Origin: Prunus persica
Taxonomy: Eukaryota; Streptophyta; Magnoliopsida; Rosales; Rosaceae
NCBI RefSeq assembly: GCF_000346465.2
Contig: NC_034016.1
Location: 5,694,726-5,758,725 of the forward strand
Direction of reading: 5' to 3'
Length of the DNA: 64,000 nucleotides
In this document: in pieces, positions 21,958-34,370 of the stretch
Layout: each line of letters opens with the position of its first letter
How positions within the stretch are numbered: position 1 is the stretch's first letter
The notes under the pieces: model-generated
What the model was told of the DNA's origin: nothing
Databases searched by the model: none
The model's input: the letters and a program-made list of their open reading frames with translations, nothing else
Program-made: the position numbers and the translations under genes

Positions 21958-23407
21958 CTAATTTGGAGGAATGTCCGAACATTTATCCACAAGTTTCATT
22001 TTGATTCATCAACTCAACTTTTAGTTCATGTATTTTTCAACTCGACCATATGTCGCATGTATAATTATTTACATCATTTCTGTCAATTTTTCCATTAATT
22101 TGAAGGGTAAATTACAAATTTATTTTAACTCACATCTTTAAAAGTTAAAGGCTTATTATTGGCTAATTTGGACTAATGGTGCGGAACCTTCCACTAGTTA
22201 CATTTTAGTCCTCCATTGATCTTTTTTGTTATTTTAGTCATTTAAAATAAAACTAAAGAAAAAGGAGTATAGAACAAAGTAAAAAGCGTTGATGTTTGTT
22301 TACTAATCAAGAATTGGAATCAGGAATTGAATTCCAATTATGGAGGATTCCTCCGTTTACTTCACATAAAGGAATTAAAAACTAAGTGGGGCTCACACAA
22401 AATCAAGAATTAAAAATTCCTGATTTTGGAGGAATTCAATTATTGGGTGTGAGGTGGTATTCTAATTCCTAGAGAACTAACCCATTAAGAATCCATCTTT
22501 TTTACTTATTATATCCTCACACAATTGTAAACATTTCAAATTTACCATCTACTTTAACCTAACAATGAGGACATTTTAGTAATTAGAACCACTCCTACCC
22601 CAATTCCATATGGTTTAGTAAACAAACTGAATAGGAATCCGGAATCTAATTTTCCTTAATCCATATGGTTTAGTAAACAACTTAAATAGGAATTCAGAAT
22701 CTAATTCTCCTGAATCCAACTCCTCCTCAATTCAATTCCTCGTAATTTGATTACGGATTAGTAAACATAGAAAAAAAACTACAGAAAATATACAAATTTT
22801 CCACATTCACACCTTCTAAGTCTCACGACCTCAAGGCCCGTGCCCCCAAGCCATTGCTAACATTCACCCTTCTACTGTAAACTCACACCCATCCCTCTAG
22901 GTTTTATCTCGAGCAACCCCACTCTCCCACAACCTTTTCCTACACCAATTAGAAGTCCGACCAGCCAAGCTTGTCGAAGATGTTGTCTCCAACTGCTCCC
23001 CCACCTACCAAGCCCACAAACACAACATATATATGATCTGCCACCCTCCCAACCAAGAAACCCACTTCAAACGCCCCCCAAAGTCGTTGATTCTAAATCT
23101 CTCCCTAATCTTGTTTTTCAGTCTTTTTGTTTTGCTTCTTAATTTTGGAAGGCTTCATGAACTAAACAATGACTGAACAGACTAAAATGTAACTTTTGTA
23201 TAAGTTTAAAGACTATTACTCTAAATTTTCTTAATTTGTAAAGATATGAAATGAAATTCCTAAGATTAACATAAAAATTGATTAAATAAACACAAATTAC
23301 TAAACGTGTGACACATAGTCAAGTTGAAAGATTACAAGATGTAAAGATTGATTTGAAGGACTAAAATGTAACTAGTGGATAGTTCAAAGATTATTGCTCT
23401 AAATTAG
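21958..23407. mobile_element. Long-TIR element (Mutator-like), with a nested MITE
   Basis: The left end 'ctaatttggaggaatgtccg' and right end (inverted) 'ctaatttagagcaataatct' run on with matching 'tatccac(a/t)agtt(t/a)cattt' text. Further internal copies of the same motif at about 22160-22210 and 23180-23230 suggest two nested relatives. A separate MITE lies at 22292-22769. No coding sequence recognised. Confidence 0.5.
22292..22769. mobile_element. MITE with 'TTTACTAATC' ends
   Basis: The left end 'atgtttgtttactaatc' is matched, inverted, by 'tatgtttactaatc' at the right end. Both arms continue with 'ggaattgaatt' text. About 480 bp, noncoding, lying inside the longer inverted-repeat element. 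Confidence 0.6.
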
Positions 23408-23439
23408 CGGTCACATGAGGAGAGGAATAGATACAGAGC

Positions 23440-24330
23440 AGTATACACTTACATGCACCTAAGTTTTAGCGATAAGGTGGGGTAAATAGGGAGAAAGAGA
23501 GAGCTCAATATTAGACAACTTCTCACTCTCAACTTTAACAAGAAAAAAAAGAAGTTATAATGCAAGGTGTAATGTAAAGTAGTGATCAAGTGGAACCTAT
23601 TGAAATTATAAGACTTGTCAAGGGATTGGGTTTGATTGAATTTGATGTTGTTTCCCTCTTTCGGCTAAGTAGACCAATGTAATGACTTTTGGTCGTTCTT
23701 CTTTCAAGTTTCATAGCGGTGCCACCATCAAGCTACATAATGGCTTGAATTGAAAGAGTGTGTGAGTGTAATCGCGCTTCTACCTACTCATCAACTGACT
23801 ATCGGTCAAGCAAGGAACTTGATCTTGGCTTAGGTTCTTTCACTTCCTTCAGGCCAAGGATGGTTAAGCTTTGTATTTCTATTCTTAGGGTTTTTGATAA
23901 GTCCAATAAATGTAAAAGCAATTGAATTAAATAAAAATAATATAAGTGCGATAAAATAGATTAAAGAAATAATAAATTTAAGAACGAACTAAGAGCGATG
24001 AAGAATGATAAATTAAAATAAACTTGAATTGAAACAAACTTTAAAATAAAATTAACGAAAATTCAAGGACCATGGAATGTAATTGACTTAAATGTAAAAG
24101 CAACTAAGTAAATTGGTTGCACTACGTGCTTGAAGAGCAAATCCTACACTATAAATTGAAAAATGCAAGCTAAAAAAATAGGTTTTATGTGTTGAGTCTA
24201 CTTCAGAGAAACTATTTATAAAGCTTCAACCAACCCATTGAATTGGCCAAAAGTCAACTTCGTCCAAAAACGTTCCTTATATGGCTTCCTAGATTTGAGG
24301 AATCGGATAGGTGAACACATCCTCTCATTC
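23440..24330 (-). mobile_element. LTR-like repeat, related to 62540-63440
   Basis: Shares ordered text with the right end of the window: 'ggctaagtagaccaatg', 'ttggtcgttcttctttcaag', 'gtgccaccatcaagc', 'gcaaggaac' and 'taggttctttcact'. Both copies end in AT-rich DNA and a TATAAATA motif on the minus strand (here about 24215-24222). This suggests two decayed LTRs transcribed leftward. No coding part is seen. Confidence 0.5.
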
Positions 24331-24459
24331 AAATCTGATTGCTTGATACTTTTTTTAAAAATTTTTTTAATGAATATTCTTGAGTTACAACAATCTCATT
24401 GATTTATTTCCTTCTTTGAATTTTATCATGTGCAAATAAACCTCTAGAAATCTTAAATG

Positions 24460-24860
24460 TCAGGACCCACCCCAAATTATGTCTCGGAACCCAAGAGAAG
24501 TCATGCGCTTGTCCGACATCCAATGGAAAGTGGAGCTCATATAGCTAAGCTAACCTTATCCCGTGTTTGGAAGAAACAACAGGGTTTGACTTGTACTAAA
24601 AATCTGGCAGAGTTTGCCCTATAAATATCACATTTCTTGATTATCCACGATCATGAAAACACTCCCAAATTCACAATCCTTAACGACAGGACTGACCTTG
24701 GACCAAGACGAATAGGGCAACAGTCCAGGAACAACAAGCCAGTGACCCAAACTTTTTATATTACCCATATACCTATAGAAAAAAAAAAAAAAAAAAGGAG
24801 TTCAAATTTCCAATTTTAGTGAAATCTAGATGTTGTGTTTTGACCATTAAATAAATTCAA
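24460..24860 (+). mobile_element. LTR-like fragment
   Basis: Starts 'tgtcaggacccaccccaaat', a form common at plant gypsy LTR starts, and has 'gccctataaatatcac' (about 24617-24632), an LTR-type TATA box. The right end was not found. Confidence 0.35.
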
Positions 24861-25504
24861 CATATGACAAAAAAAAATTTTTTTACCTAGTTTGTTTATT
24901 ATTATTATTTTTGTTATTATCTTTCATCTCTCTTGTTCGTCTCAGCCTCACACCTCACTACACCATATTTTTTACTACCTCCCACCATCTCCCTCTATTT
25001 CTTCTTTACCACCTCTCTTCAATATTTTTTTATTTAATAATTATTTTTCCTTGGTTATACTGGGTTGAGACGGTGAGTAGATGGCTGGCATTGTGTTGGA
25101 GATGGAGAGGAAAAAGAGATAAAATGGAGAGAGAACATAGAGAAGATATGAGAGTTTTTTAGAGGGAGATTGAAATTTTTTTAGCGGAAGAGGAGAGAGT
25201 TTCTCCGGCAAAAACATGGCTATCTTTTTCCACTAATTTTTTAATAGATTTTTTATTTGACTGACAAAAAAATAATATAGTTTTGACGACATGCATTGTG
25301 TGTTGAACACTTAAAATAAGACAACATGCAAGGGTGAATTGTTAAAACATTTTGACAATGCTTAAAATACTACAACATACAATACGCAACCTACACACAA
25401 CGTGCTCCTGTTGTACGTTGTGAAAAGTCCAATTCCACAATGCTTAACCTACGCATGTTGTTAATGACGTGTTGTCGTATGGTATTTTTCTTGTAGTGCA
25501 CATG
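24861..25504. other. Intergenic, no gene seen
   Basis: T-rich and CT-rich DNA. Near 25330-25490 are short repeated 'caacatgcaa', 'acaacatacaa', 'acgcatgttg' and 'acgtgttgtcgta' motifs typical of a degenerate transposon end. No gene. Confidence 0.35.
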
Positions 25505-26344
25505 TGTAAATTAAGATGAACTTCACTCTAGTGCATCAGGAAATATATCCAGCCTAATACGTATAATCAAACAACTACTGAATAATAAGGATAGAAAAAA
25601 AGATGATGAAGGGTCACTCGGCAAATGAAATGTGGGAATAAGAAACTTGTAGGCACCCTACATGCTAAGTTGACATAATTAAAATTCTCATTTGCATCTT
25701 TTTCCTTGTCTCTAATGTTTTCCACATGAGAAGCTACAACACCCTTCAGGAGACAACGAAGAATCATTGTCATTGGCATGATTATCTACCGTAAAATAAG
25801 TCAACCTGGCACTTAACACATCAAGTCAAATTTCTGTTTAGTTGGAAAGGTAGAAAGCTGAACACTCAACATACCCAAATAGCTCATTTCACCAATCCAG
25901 CTGTGATCTCATGTCCTAAAAATCTAATCATACTAGAGTCTAAGATAGACGAAGAAATCAATTATTAAACTAAAAAGGTATGGATACGGAAAGGTAAGCA
26001 CTCAACACATTGCTCGAGTTTCCCACAAATTGGTTTGAAGGAAACAAAGCAATTTGTGGTACAAGAATGAAGGAAACATTCAGTATTTTCAAGATTGTCT
26101 ACTGCAGAATACGTCGACCTGACACTAGCTTGTTGAAGCAGTTCAATAGCACATAAACATTGAGGATACATCAATTGTACTTAAACATAATTACAACGTT
26201 GACGACATCGATCTTGGAAGAACCTATTTATAGTGTTTTTTTGTCTCTCTATTTTTTTCTTGCGTGAGCACTTAAACAGTCACTTGCAAAATGAGCACTT
26301 TCACAGTCACTTGTAATTGGGAAGTTAGGTTGTGCTAAAGAGGA

Positions 26345-26465
26345 GTGGAACTACATTTCATGAGAGTAGTAATTGACAACCTCGACAAAATTTCCCCAAG
26401 CTCATCAAGCTGAAGATTTACAATAGGTGGTTGATGATTTCATCATCATCTTCATTGTGAACCAT
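26345..26465 (-). pseudogene. F-box protein remnant, copy 1
   Basis: From an ATG at 26465 the minus strand reads MVHNEDDDEIIN. After a frame change it reads LDELGEILSRLSITTLMKC, which closely fits the start of a plant F-box (LPDEL-EILSRLP---LMKCK). Text further on resembles the next part of such proteins (SLAQPNFPITSDC). Functional F-box proteins recruit targets to SCF ubiquitin ligases. This copy is broken by the frame change and stops after the F-box. Confidence 0.55.
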
Positions 26466-27599
26466 TGTGGGAGGATAGTGCCTAAGTAAGCCAGAAATGA
26501 GATTATCTCAGGCAATAAAGTTTGTTTGCAATTAATGAGTAGAATAGTTTTAAACAAATGGAATACTTTTTCAAGTTGAAAAAGTCATGTGCAAAATTTT
26601 GTGAGTAGCATAACTAAGCAAATACACACCAAGACAAGGATAAAGATGGTTAAATTAAGGTTATAGATGTAAATTAAGATGAACTTCACTCTAGTGCATT
26701 TGAAGACACCCTACATGCTAAGTTGGCATCATTAAAATTCTCATTTGCATCTTTTTCCTTGTCACTAATATTTTTCCTCATGAGAAGTTGTATTGCCCTT
26801 CAGAAGACAACAAAGAATCATTGTCATTGACAATGAAACTCTTGAACTAGCCATATAGATCAAGGACATGACAATTAGAAAATGCACAATTAATATCATT
26901 ATTAAAGCTACATAAAATTATTCATTGGTTACATACCCAAAAAGGTATGGAGAACTAGATTTATCCAAGTTCAACCAAACACATCTTTTCCAGCAGACTC
27001 TATTAATTATGTTTTCCCCTCAATTAACAACAATGAAATGTAAAAGAAAAGTAATGTATTTCAACAATTCAGTTGTGATCTCATGTCCTAACAATCTAAT
27101 CATACTAAAGTCCAACATAGACGAAGAAATCAATCATTAAACTAAAAAGGTGTTGATACAAATAGGTGAGCACTGAACACATTGGCAGAGTATCTCATGT
27201 AGTGGTTGGAAGGAACAAAGCAATTTGTGGAACAAGAATAGAGGAAACATTAATTATTTTCAAGATTGCCTACCGCAGAATATGTCGACATGGTATTGGC
27301 TTGTTGAAATAGTTCAATAGCTGAGAAACTTTCAAGATGCATTAATTGCATTTGAACACATTTCCACTTTTGACAACATCGATCTTGAAAGTAGTAAAGA
27401 GTCGTTACAATTCTACAAAGATATCTTGCAATCATTGTATGTACTAATGATAATTACAACAAAGGTATGGTCGTACCCAATATGATGAGAGAACCTATTT
27501 ATAGTGCTTCTTTGTATCTCTATTTGTTTATTGCAAAAGCACTTACACAATCACTTGCAACATAAGCACTTGTGTAGTCACTTGCAATATGAGCATTGC

Positions 27600-27781
27600 A
27601 CAGTCACTTGCAATTGGTAAGTTAGGCTACGTTAGAGAGGAGAGGAACCACCTAGACAGATGCTTGCATTTCATAAGTGTGGTAATTGACAACCTCGACA
27701 AAATTTCTCCAAACTTATCAAGCTGAAGATTTACAATAGGTAGCCATTGATGATTTCATCATCTTCCTCATTGTGTTCCAT
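27600..27781 (-). pseudogene. F-box protein remnant, copy 2
   Basis: Starts MEHNEEDDEIIN at 27781, then, in the same shifted frame as copy 1, LDKFGEILSRLSITTLMKC, KHLSRWFLSSLT, a stop, and PNLPIASDC. The matching frame change in both copies shows that the lesion came before the duplication. It keeps a few more residues than copy 1 after the F-box core. Confidence 0.55.
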
Positions 27782-28653
27782 TGTGCGAGGATAATGCCTA
27801 AGTACGCCAGAAATTGGATTACTTGAGGCAATAATGTTTCTTTACAATTAGTGAGCAGCATAGTTAAAAAATGTAACAGTTTTTCAAGCTAGAAAAAGTC
27901 ATGTACAAAATTTCATTGGTAATAGAAATAAGTAAATACATCCCTAGACAAGGATAGAGACAGTTAAAATAAGGCCATGGGTGAAGATTAAGATGGACTT
28001 CACTCTAGTGCATTAGGAAACATATCCAGCCTAATACATATAATCATCAAACTACTGATAAATGGTAAGGATAGAAAAGGAGATGATGCAATGTTAATCG
28101 GCATATGAAATGTGGGAAAAAGAAACTAGAAGGCACCTTACATGCTAAGATGGCATCATTAAAATCCTCATTAGTATGCTTTACTTGTCATTGATGTTTT
28201 CCACATGAGATATTGCAATGCCTTTTAGGAGAAAATGAAGAATCATTGTCATTGACTGTGACACTCTTGAACCAACTCTATAAATCAAAGACATGACAAT
28301 CAGAAAATGCACAACTAATGTCATAATTAAAGCTATAGAAAATTAATCCTTGGTTAATACCCAAAAAGATATGGAAATAACTAGGTTTATCCAAGTTCAG
28401 CCAAACACCTCTTTTCCATCAGGCTCTACTAGTTACATTTTCACCTCAATTAATGATAGTTCAATGTAAAGGAAAAGTAGCACATTTTAACAATCCAGTT
28501 GTAATCTCATGTCCTAACCATCTAATCATACAAGAGTCCAAGATAGACAAAGAAATCAATCATTAAACTAAAAAGGTGTTGATAGATGGAAATTTTGTGC
28601 AAATACAACTATTTATTTGTGCAAGGAATCAATGTCAAGATCAATCAATGCAT

Positions 28654-28920
28654 GGAAACATTATGCAAATACATTTATGTATCCTTAAATCTTAAATTTT
28701 TTGATGCTAAGGTTTATACATATGTTAGGTCAAAGAGGAATGCATTCAAAAGCTAATAAAATGCAAAGGTAGAAAAAGGAAAAGTAAATATCAAGGTTAA
28801 ACAAAAAACAAGGAAACTTTGTGCAAATACAACTATTTATCCTTAAATCTTAAAATTTGCTGATGATAAAGTTTATATATTTGTTGGGTCAAAGGGGAAT
28901 GCATTCAAAAGCCAACGTGT
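28654..28920. repeat. 158-bp tandem duplication
   Basis: Two copies beginning 'ggaaac(a)tt.tgcaaata' at 28654 and 28812 share 'tccttaaatcttaaa' and 'gaatgcattcaaaagc'. They sit just after the third copy of the large tandem array. Confidence 0.75.
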
Positions 28921-30448
28921 ATAGGTATATTTACAATTGTGCACAACAAAATATAGGAAAACAAAAATGGGAAATTAAGAAAAGAAAGATTAATCAATGC
29001 AAGGAATTTACCAAAAAGGGGAGAGGAAGCTAAATGAACCAAATTGGCAAACCCTGCTGAAAATGCAAGGAATCTTGACGAGAGATTTCTGGGTTGGATT
29101 AAGAGTGAGAGAAAGAAAGAGTTGGAGGTATCAAACTAAAGTGTTGAAGATTTTTGTGTTGGGTTGTGAAATACACCAACTTTGTGTATCACATGGGTTA
29201 AGGAGCAAGGGGGAGAGAAGGGGAAATATGAGTTTTGAATGTGGCGACTTTATGCAACTATTTTTTTTTCCCAATGTCAGTTGGACCTATAATCGCACCG
29301 CAACCATCGCACCATCTCACAGCTATCATCCCACCGTGTATATAGATATGGGTTCATATATTATAGATGTTGGTTAAGATTTTGTAGATCTTGAAAAACT
29401 TTTGGATGAGAATCTGATGGTCGGTTGGAATCAAAACCAGCTAAACCGATCTAATCTTGAACAAGTTCGGTTTGGTTAGGTTATTCTAACTTTTGTTAAA
29501 ATGTGTGGCTCACTTTTTTCACATTCTTGTTCAACTGATGTGAAAGATGTTTTCATACTTCTGTAGTTTGATTATAGCATGTTGTACATTCGTACAATCA
29601 CCAGTATAGGTGAATCCTTATTATCATGCATTGTAACTTGTTTTTAATAGTATTCTTAATGTGGTAGATGTGAGGACATTTTGAAAGATGTCGCGGTGGT
29701 CCAACTCTTGGAGGGGGTTACTATTTGCAATACAACACACAAAACTCCTTAATTCTGATTAACCATGTTCGCCTTCTCAAAATAGGTATGCGAAGGCTTA
29801 TGTTTATGAAGTAGAAGTATTTGGACGCTTTATAAAAATCAGTATGTATCACTTGTTTCTAATTATCATTAGTATGTATGGGTAAGAGAAAGGTAAAAGA
29901 CATTGAATTCATTAATTTCCTTTTGGTAATAGTGTGTCGTCTTATGACAAATGATGAGAATGAGAAGAGGAAAAGGAAGATGTATGTTGTTAAATTTCTT
30001 GATTACCTTGCACTTCTAGCTGCTTCAACCTCTTCGCAACCAACTGCTTCAACTTGCTGGCAGCCAACTTCTTCATTTGGATCGTAATAACCTATTCCTC
30101 CTAATCTTGCCCCAAGAGAATGATTATAGTGATGATGAGGAGACATGTATATGTCCAACCCAAAAATGTCGTTCAACTTGAAATCATCATGTCCTATTCA
30201 GTTATTGCTTTACAACATCAAGAATACTATGCAGTGTTATTTCATACTCGTTGTATTTGTTGTTTGTCTCCTTACACTTAGCTTCCTGATTGAGGAAAAT
30301 CATCCCTAATTTGTTCTTTATACAACTTGAGATAGCAAAAACTTGTTAAAAAGATAAAATTTATAGCTTGAGAAGAAATCATCTAGTTGAAAAGAATATA
30401 TTAGTTTTAATAGTATAAAATAACCGGCAATGATTCAAATTGCATAAA
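28921..30448. other. Intergenic, no gene recognised
   Basis: The 126-aa ORF at 28997-29377 and the 69-aa ORF at 29878-30087 have no motif I recognise. The surrounding DNA is AT-rich. Confidence 0.4.
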
Positions 30449-32242
30449 GGCTCCATTTGGTTCATGGGAAATGAAGTATGTGGATGAGAAATTAATTGCT
30501 TTCCCATGTTTGGTAAGTCCATGCATGGGAAATTGTTGCCTGACACAGGGGAAATAAGGGGGGAAGTGAAGCCCTTCTCCCTTCTTGGGTTTTCTTTTCC
30601 CTTCTCATGGGAAAGTACGGTCATCACTAAATGTATTTTTTTATGACTAATTTGTCTTTACTAATAATTTATAATTGCAATTTTATCTCACAACTATTGG
30701 TATTCTTTTCTTTTTTAATTCATATTTCTTAAAATCCTCCTAACAACGTTCTATTTCCCAGAACGTATCTATTTCTCATAATTCTGTTTATACAAGGAAG
30801 ACAAAATTTCAACCTCACCCAAGTTTTCACATTCTCATCCTTAGAGCAACTTCAAACAAGGTAGGTATTATACTTTTATTCATCACCCAATATTTTCCAT
30901 GTTTATTTTTCTTCTTCCTTTTTTCCCCACTTAAGCACCCAAATATTCATTTATATGAATTGACTTGAATTTTGGGTTTACTACTTGGAATATTTGATGT
31001 CTTTCTACTTTTTTTTTTTTTTTCGGTTTAACAGGTATTTTGCTCTAATCAGTTTATATTTAGGGAAAGTTGCAATTTCCACGAGTATTGGACAATGGTT
31101 TTCAGTTCTGCAACTTGAATAAAAGACATGTTAAAAACTATCTTTTTGAAATGCTTTAGTGCAACATTTTGGAATGTAGGTGATAACTTGAGCTTGGATG
31201 GGCTATATTGTATTTTGAATTTTAGATGCGGATGCAGATGCATTTTGAGGATTTGTTGATGATGTTGCAGTTGGGTTTTCTTTTAGAATCTTGAGATTGT
31301 GAGTAAGGAACTTTAGTCTGCTGGTTGCAGAGGCATTTTGATGAATAGCTTTATGTTTAATTCATTTAAGGTCTTCTTTTTATATGAAATGCATATGTAG
31401 TTTGTTGATTATTTCATATAAATGCTTGTTTTAGAATTTTGATGATTCTGTAGTTGGTTTTTTTTTTTTTTTTTTTGAATCATGTGATTTTGGTTAACTA
31501 GTCTGCTAGTTGCATATGGATTTTGAGAAACTACTTTTGAAGGATGTTGAGATGGTGAAGTGATTTTGGTTAACTAATCTGCTAGTTGCATATGGATTTT
31601 GAGAAACTACTTTTGAAGGATGTTGAGATGGTGAAGTCAACTTTTTTATTATAAAAAATGTGCTAATTAGTCTTTTTTGTCTTTAGTATAATATTTTGTT
31701 TTTAATTCATATGCAAAGGAACTGCTATAGCTACATATGGACTTCTATTTATTTGTAAGAATACACCCAATTCCAGCAAAATTAAATACCCATGTATTGA
31801 TTAGCACACCCATAATAACTTTACAAAATAATATCTTCCAATAGGTTAATAATTTTGTGAATTAGCTGAATTCATTGGTGGTATTGTCAAAAAGAGTAGA
31901 CAAGAATTAATCTAATACAAGGTGAAAAACTAAAATTTTGCATATTCGTGGGACTATCAATGGGATGTTGGCGAGTAATGTTTAATAATTAAATTGGAAA
32001 GTTTAATAAAATGAACAGTTTTTTTTCCTTCATATTTTTACCAACGATACAATTAGGAAACTAAACAAAATTTGTTTTCCATTCCTACTCAAAACAAACA
32101 TGGGAAAGGAAATAATGTGATATTTCCCAGTTACTTTCCAATTTGTCAAAACATGGGAAAGAAATCTTCCATTTGCGATACCTTTGGAAATGACAGGGGA
32201 AATCATTTCCCATCAAATATGGTTCGTGAACCAAACAAGGCC
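30449..32242. mobile_element. TIR element (~1.8 kb) inserted beside a Harbinger transposase remnant
   Basis: Left end GGCTCCATTTGGTTCATGGG and right end (inverted) GGCCTTGTTTGGTTCACGAA; 'gggaaat' text follows on both arms. AAA occurs at both flanks (30446-30448 and 32243-32245), a possible 3-bp duplication. The interior holds repeated 'catgggaaa' motifs near both ends and a perfect-looking 76-bp duplication at about 31485-31636. Noncoding. Confidence 0.6.
31485..31636. repeat. 76-bp direct tandem duplication
   Basis: Two adjacent copies containing 'ttggttaacta(g/a)tctgcta' and 'gaaggatgttgagatggtga' differ at only one base that I can see, so the duplication is recent. Confidence 0.9.
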
Positions 32243-32259
32243 AAAGGACTCTCAACTAA

Positions 32260-32560
32260 AAAGATCCCACAAAACCATTTCCATTGTTCATTAGTTGAGT
32301 TCCCAAGTACTCGTTCTGGTACTTTCAACAATTCTCCTTGCAAACATAAGACTACCTCTAACACCACATTAAAATAAGCAATAAATGTTTCCTAATAGCG
32401 TAAAAACATCATGTATGATTCTATTCTTTTGGCTGTGTGCAAGTATATGCAAAAACATAGTGTGATCTCATCTATAGAAACATGTCTTGTATCTACAATC
32501 ACCGAGTTGTGCAGCATGAAGTACAATTTGGTAAATGTATACCTATCCATACGGGTTGGT
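32260..32560 (-). pseudogene. PIF/Harbinger transposase (ALP1-like) fragment
   Basis: The minus strand reads MDRYTFTKLYFMLHNSV, VDTRHVSIDEI, then a region matching the '-F-HSGET-SRYF--VL' block as ETFIAYFNVVLEVVLCLQGE, LLKVPERV and NSTNEQWKWF. This is the N-terminal helical part of the Harbinger transposase, ahead of the catalytic domain. The ALP1-like order (MDR-F-KL, then R--S-ET, then W-WF) is kept. It has frame breaks and stops where the TIR element at 30449-32242 begins; the catalytic part is missing. Confidence 0.65.
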
Positions 32561-33445
32561 CTCTGCATCTCACATCACTTACATATACCATGCGATTAAG
32601 ATTTCCAACTTCCCAAAAAGCTTTAGTAATATATTGTGATTTCAATGTGCACTTACGATAATGATTTTTGGTTATAATGTATACTATCATGTGCACCATA
32701 TTGACTACATTAAACAAACACATAATATTGTCCAATATAAGAAACAATCTTCTTTAGTTCTAGACCATTTTTACGTGCTATTACAACATACGGGAAATTC
32801 TTTTCATAGAATTAAATTAGTGACAAACATAGTGTTCAATAATTAAAGAAACAAAGTTATTCTTGCATCATTATTATTAAAAATAGTAGAAACATCTCAC
32901 ATATATTGAACTCAATTTAATACAAAACTAGAGTAATAACTTTTAAATATTAAAACAAAACAAATTTAAATAATAATTTGGTGAATGATGAAATTTGTTT
33001 AATACTACCAAATCTATTTCAGATGTCAAACCAATGAAAGTGGGAACATTTTTTTTCCTTTGTCGTGTAAGTAGAATTATGTGATCACAATCATTATTGT
33101 TATCTCAAATTGATCTTAGTATTACTATTAAAACAAGAAGGAAAAATGCGTAAGGGCACAAATATAAGTAATCCTTTTTAGATGTCTGTTTAGGGGTGGT
33201 AGAAATCCACCTAACTCAGGCAATTCCCTAAAGCACGTGAATTGGCCAGGCATGAGAAGAATAGCGGCCGGGGTTCATTGGGGGAGCCGAGCTTGCAAAA
33301 CGGCTGGGCATGGCTGGAGAAATATGGGCCTTGCGAGACGTAGCCGGGCAGAACAAGTGTGGAAGAGATTACGATAGCCTTAATTCTCTTTCAGAAAGAG
33401 GCTCTGGATTCGCTACAAGTACCACCAAGTGAAAGTTAGGTCCCA
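32561..33445. other. Intergenic, no gene seen
   Basis: AT-rich to about 33190. From about 33195 GC content rises and the text runs into the tandem array, so the same retroelement probably begins there. Confidence 0.4.
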
Positions 33446-33905
33446 CGTGGCGTAGGTTATCCGGCGTTGGGACAGGCCCCATACGTGGCGTTGGTTGTAC
33501 CGGCGTATGGGGAGATTTGTAATATGATGTTCAGGTCTCACGTGGCGTAGGTTATCCGGCGTTGAGACAGGCCCCATACGTGGCGTTGGTTGTACCGGCG
33601 TATGAGGAGATTATGTGATATTGTGTTGAGGTCGCACGTGGCGTAGGTTATCCGGCGTGTCGACAGACCCCATACGTGGCGTTGGTTGTACCGGCGTATG
33701 AGGAGATTTGTGATATGATGTTGAGGTCCCGCGTGGCGTAGGTTATCCGGCGTTGGGACAGGCCCCATACGTGGCGTTGGTTGTACCGGCGTATGGAGAG
33801 ATATGTGATATGATGTGCAGATCTCGCGTGGCGTAGGTTATCCGACTTTGAGACAGACCCCATACGTGGCGTTGGTTGTACCGGCGTATGGGGAGATTAT
33901 ATGAA
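33446..33905. repeat. Five-copy 95-bp tandem repeat with internal hairpins
   Basis: Copies start at 33446, 33541, 33637, 33732 and 33827 (cgtggcgtaggttatccg). Each has a second half that is itself a diverged copy of the first (acgtggcgttggttgtaccg). Each also holds an inverted repeat, CCCCATACG...CGTATGGGG, with about an 18-base loop; in some copies one base of the stem is changed. GC-rich in contrast to its surroundings. ORFs across it are repeat artefacts. Confidence 0.95.
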
Positions 33906-34069
33906 ATACAGAGAAATGAAATAAGGTGTCGCCCAAATGTGGAATTGGGTTTTATGGAAGAACTACGTGTGGCTTGATCCCTCAAGGAGGGTACGTAGGC
34001 AGTCTAAGGTTATTAGGTGCAGCCGCAGACTAAATGTTAGTCATAATTTAGATTTGAATTGTTTGCCTT

Positions 34070-34370
34070 GTTTAAGACATGAATTGTTTTGTTAGCATGT
34101 TTGGTAGTTCTTTGAGAATTATTGGAAGGCCGAAGGCCGTTTGTGTGAACTGCATGAAATTATATTGTGCATGCTGCCAGTTGTGGATATTAAATGCGTT
34201 TTTATGCAGGTTGAAATTTTGGGAAATGTCCAATTTATAGGGGAGATTCTGCCAAAATTTCGGCAGGAAGTCTCGGTTTTTAGTAAGTGGGCCTGGCATC
34301 GGGGTGATGTCAGGAATTCCAAAGGGTTCGTCTCGGGTTTTGAGAAAATTCGGGGCGGGTCCTTTCACTA
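34070..34370. mobile_element. LTR-like fragment, same family as 370-640
   Basis: Has the same block order as the start of the window ('aaggccgtttgtgtg', 'tgctgccagttg', 'gcaggtt', 'caaaatttcggca', 'gaagtctc', 'gggcctggcatcg'). It ends abruptly where the LINE ORF starts, at about 34370. Confidence 0.5.

Larger units (their letters stand above)
25505..28580. repeat. Threefold tandem segmental duplication
   Basis: Three direct copies start at 25505, 26668 and 27982, each with 'attaagatg(a/g)acttcactct' and then parallel text: 'tgctaag.tggcatcattaaa', 'agaatcattgtcattg' and 'aagaaatcaatcattaaact'. Spacings are 1163 and 1314 bp. Copies 1 and 2 also share the F-box remnant; copy 3 is cut short near 28580. 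Confidence 0.85.

Noticed and set aside
28997..29377. 126-aa ORF as a novel gene
   Set aside because: No recognisable motif, no promoter or splice context; the composition looks like surrounding noncoding DNA.
33446..33905. Regular array that might be a CRISPR
   Set aside because: The units are contiguous 95-bp tandem copies with no unique spacers, in a plant nuclear context.
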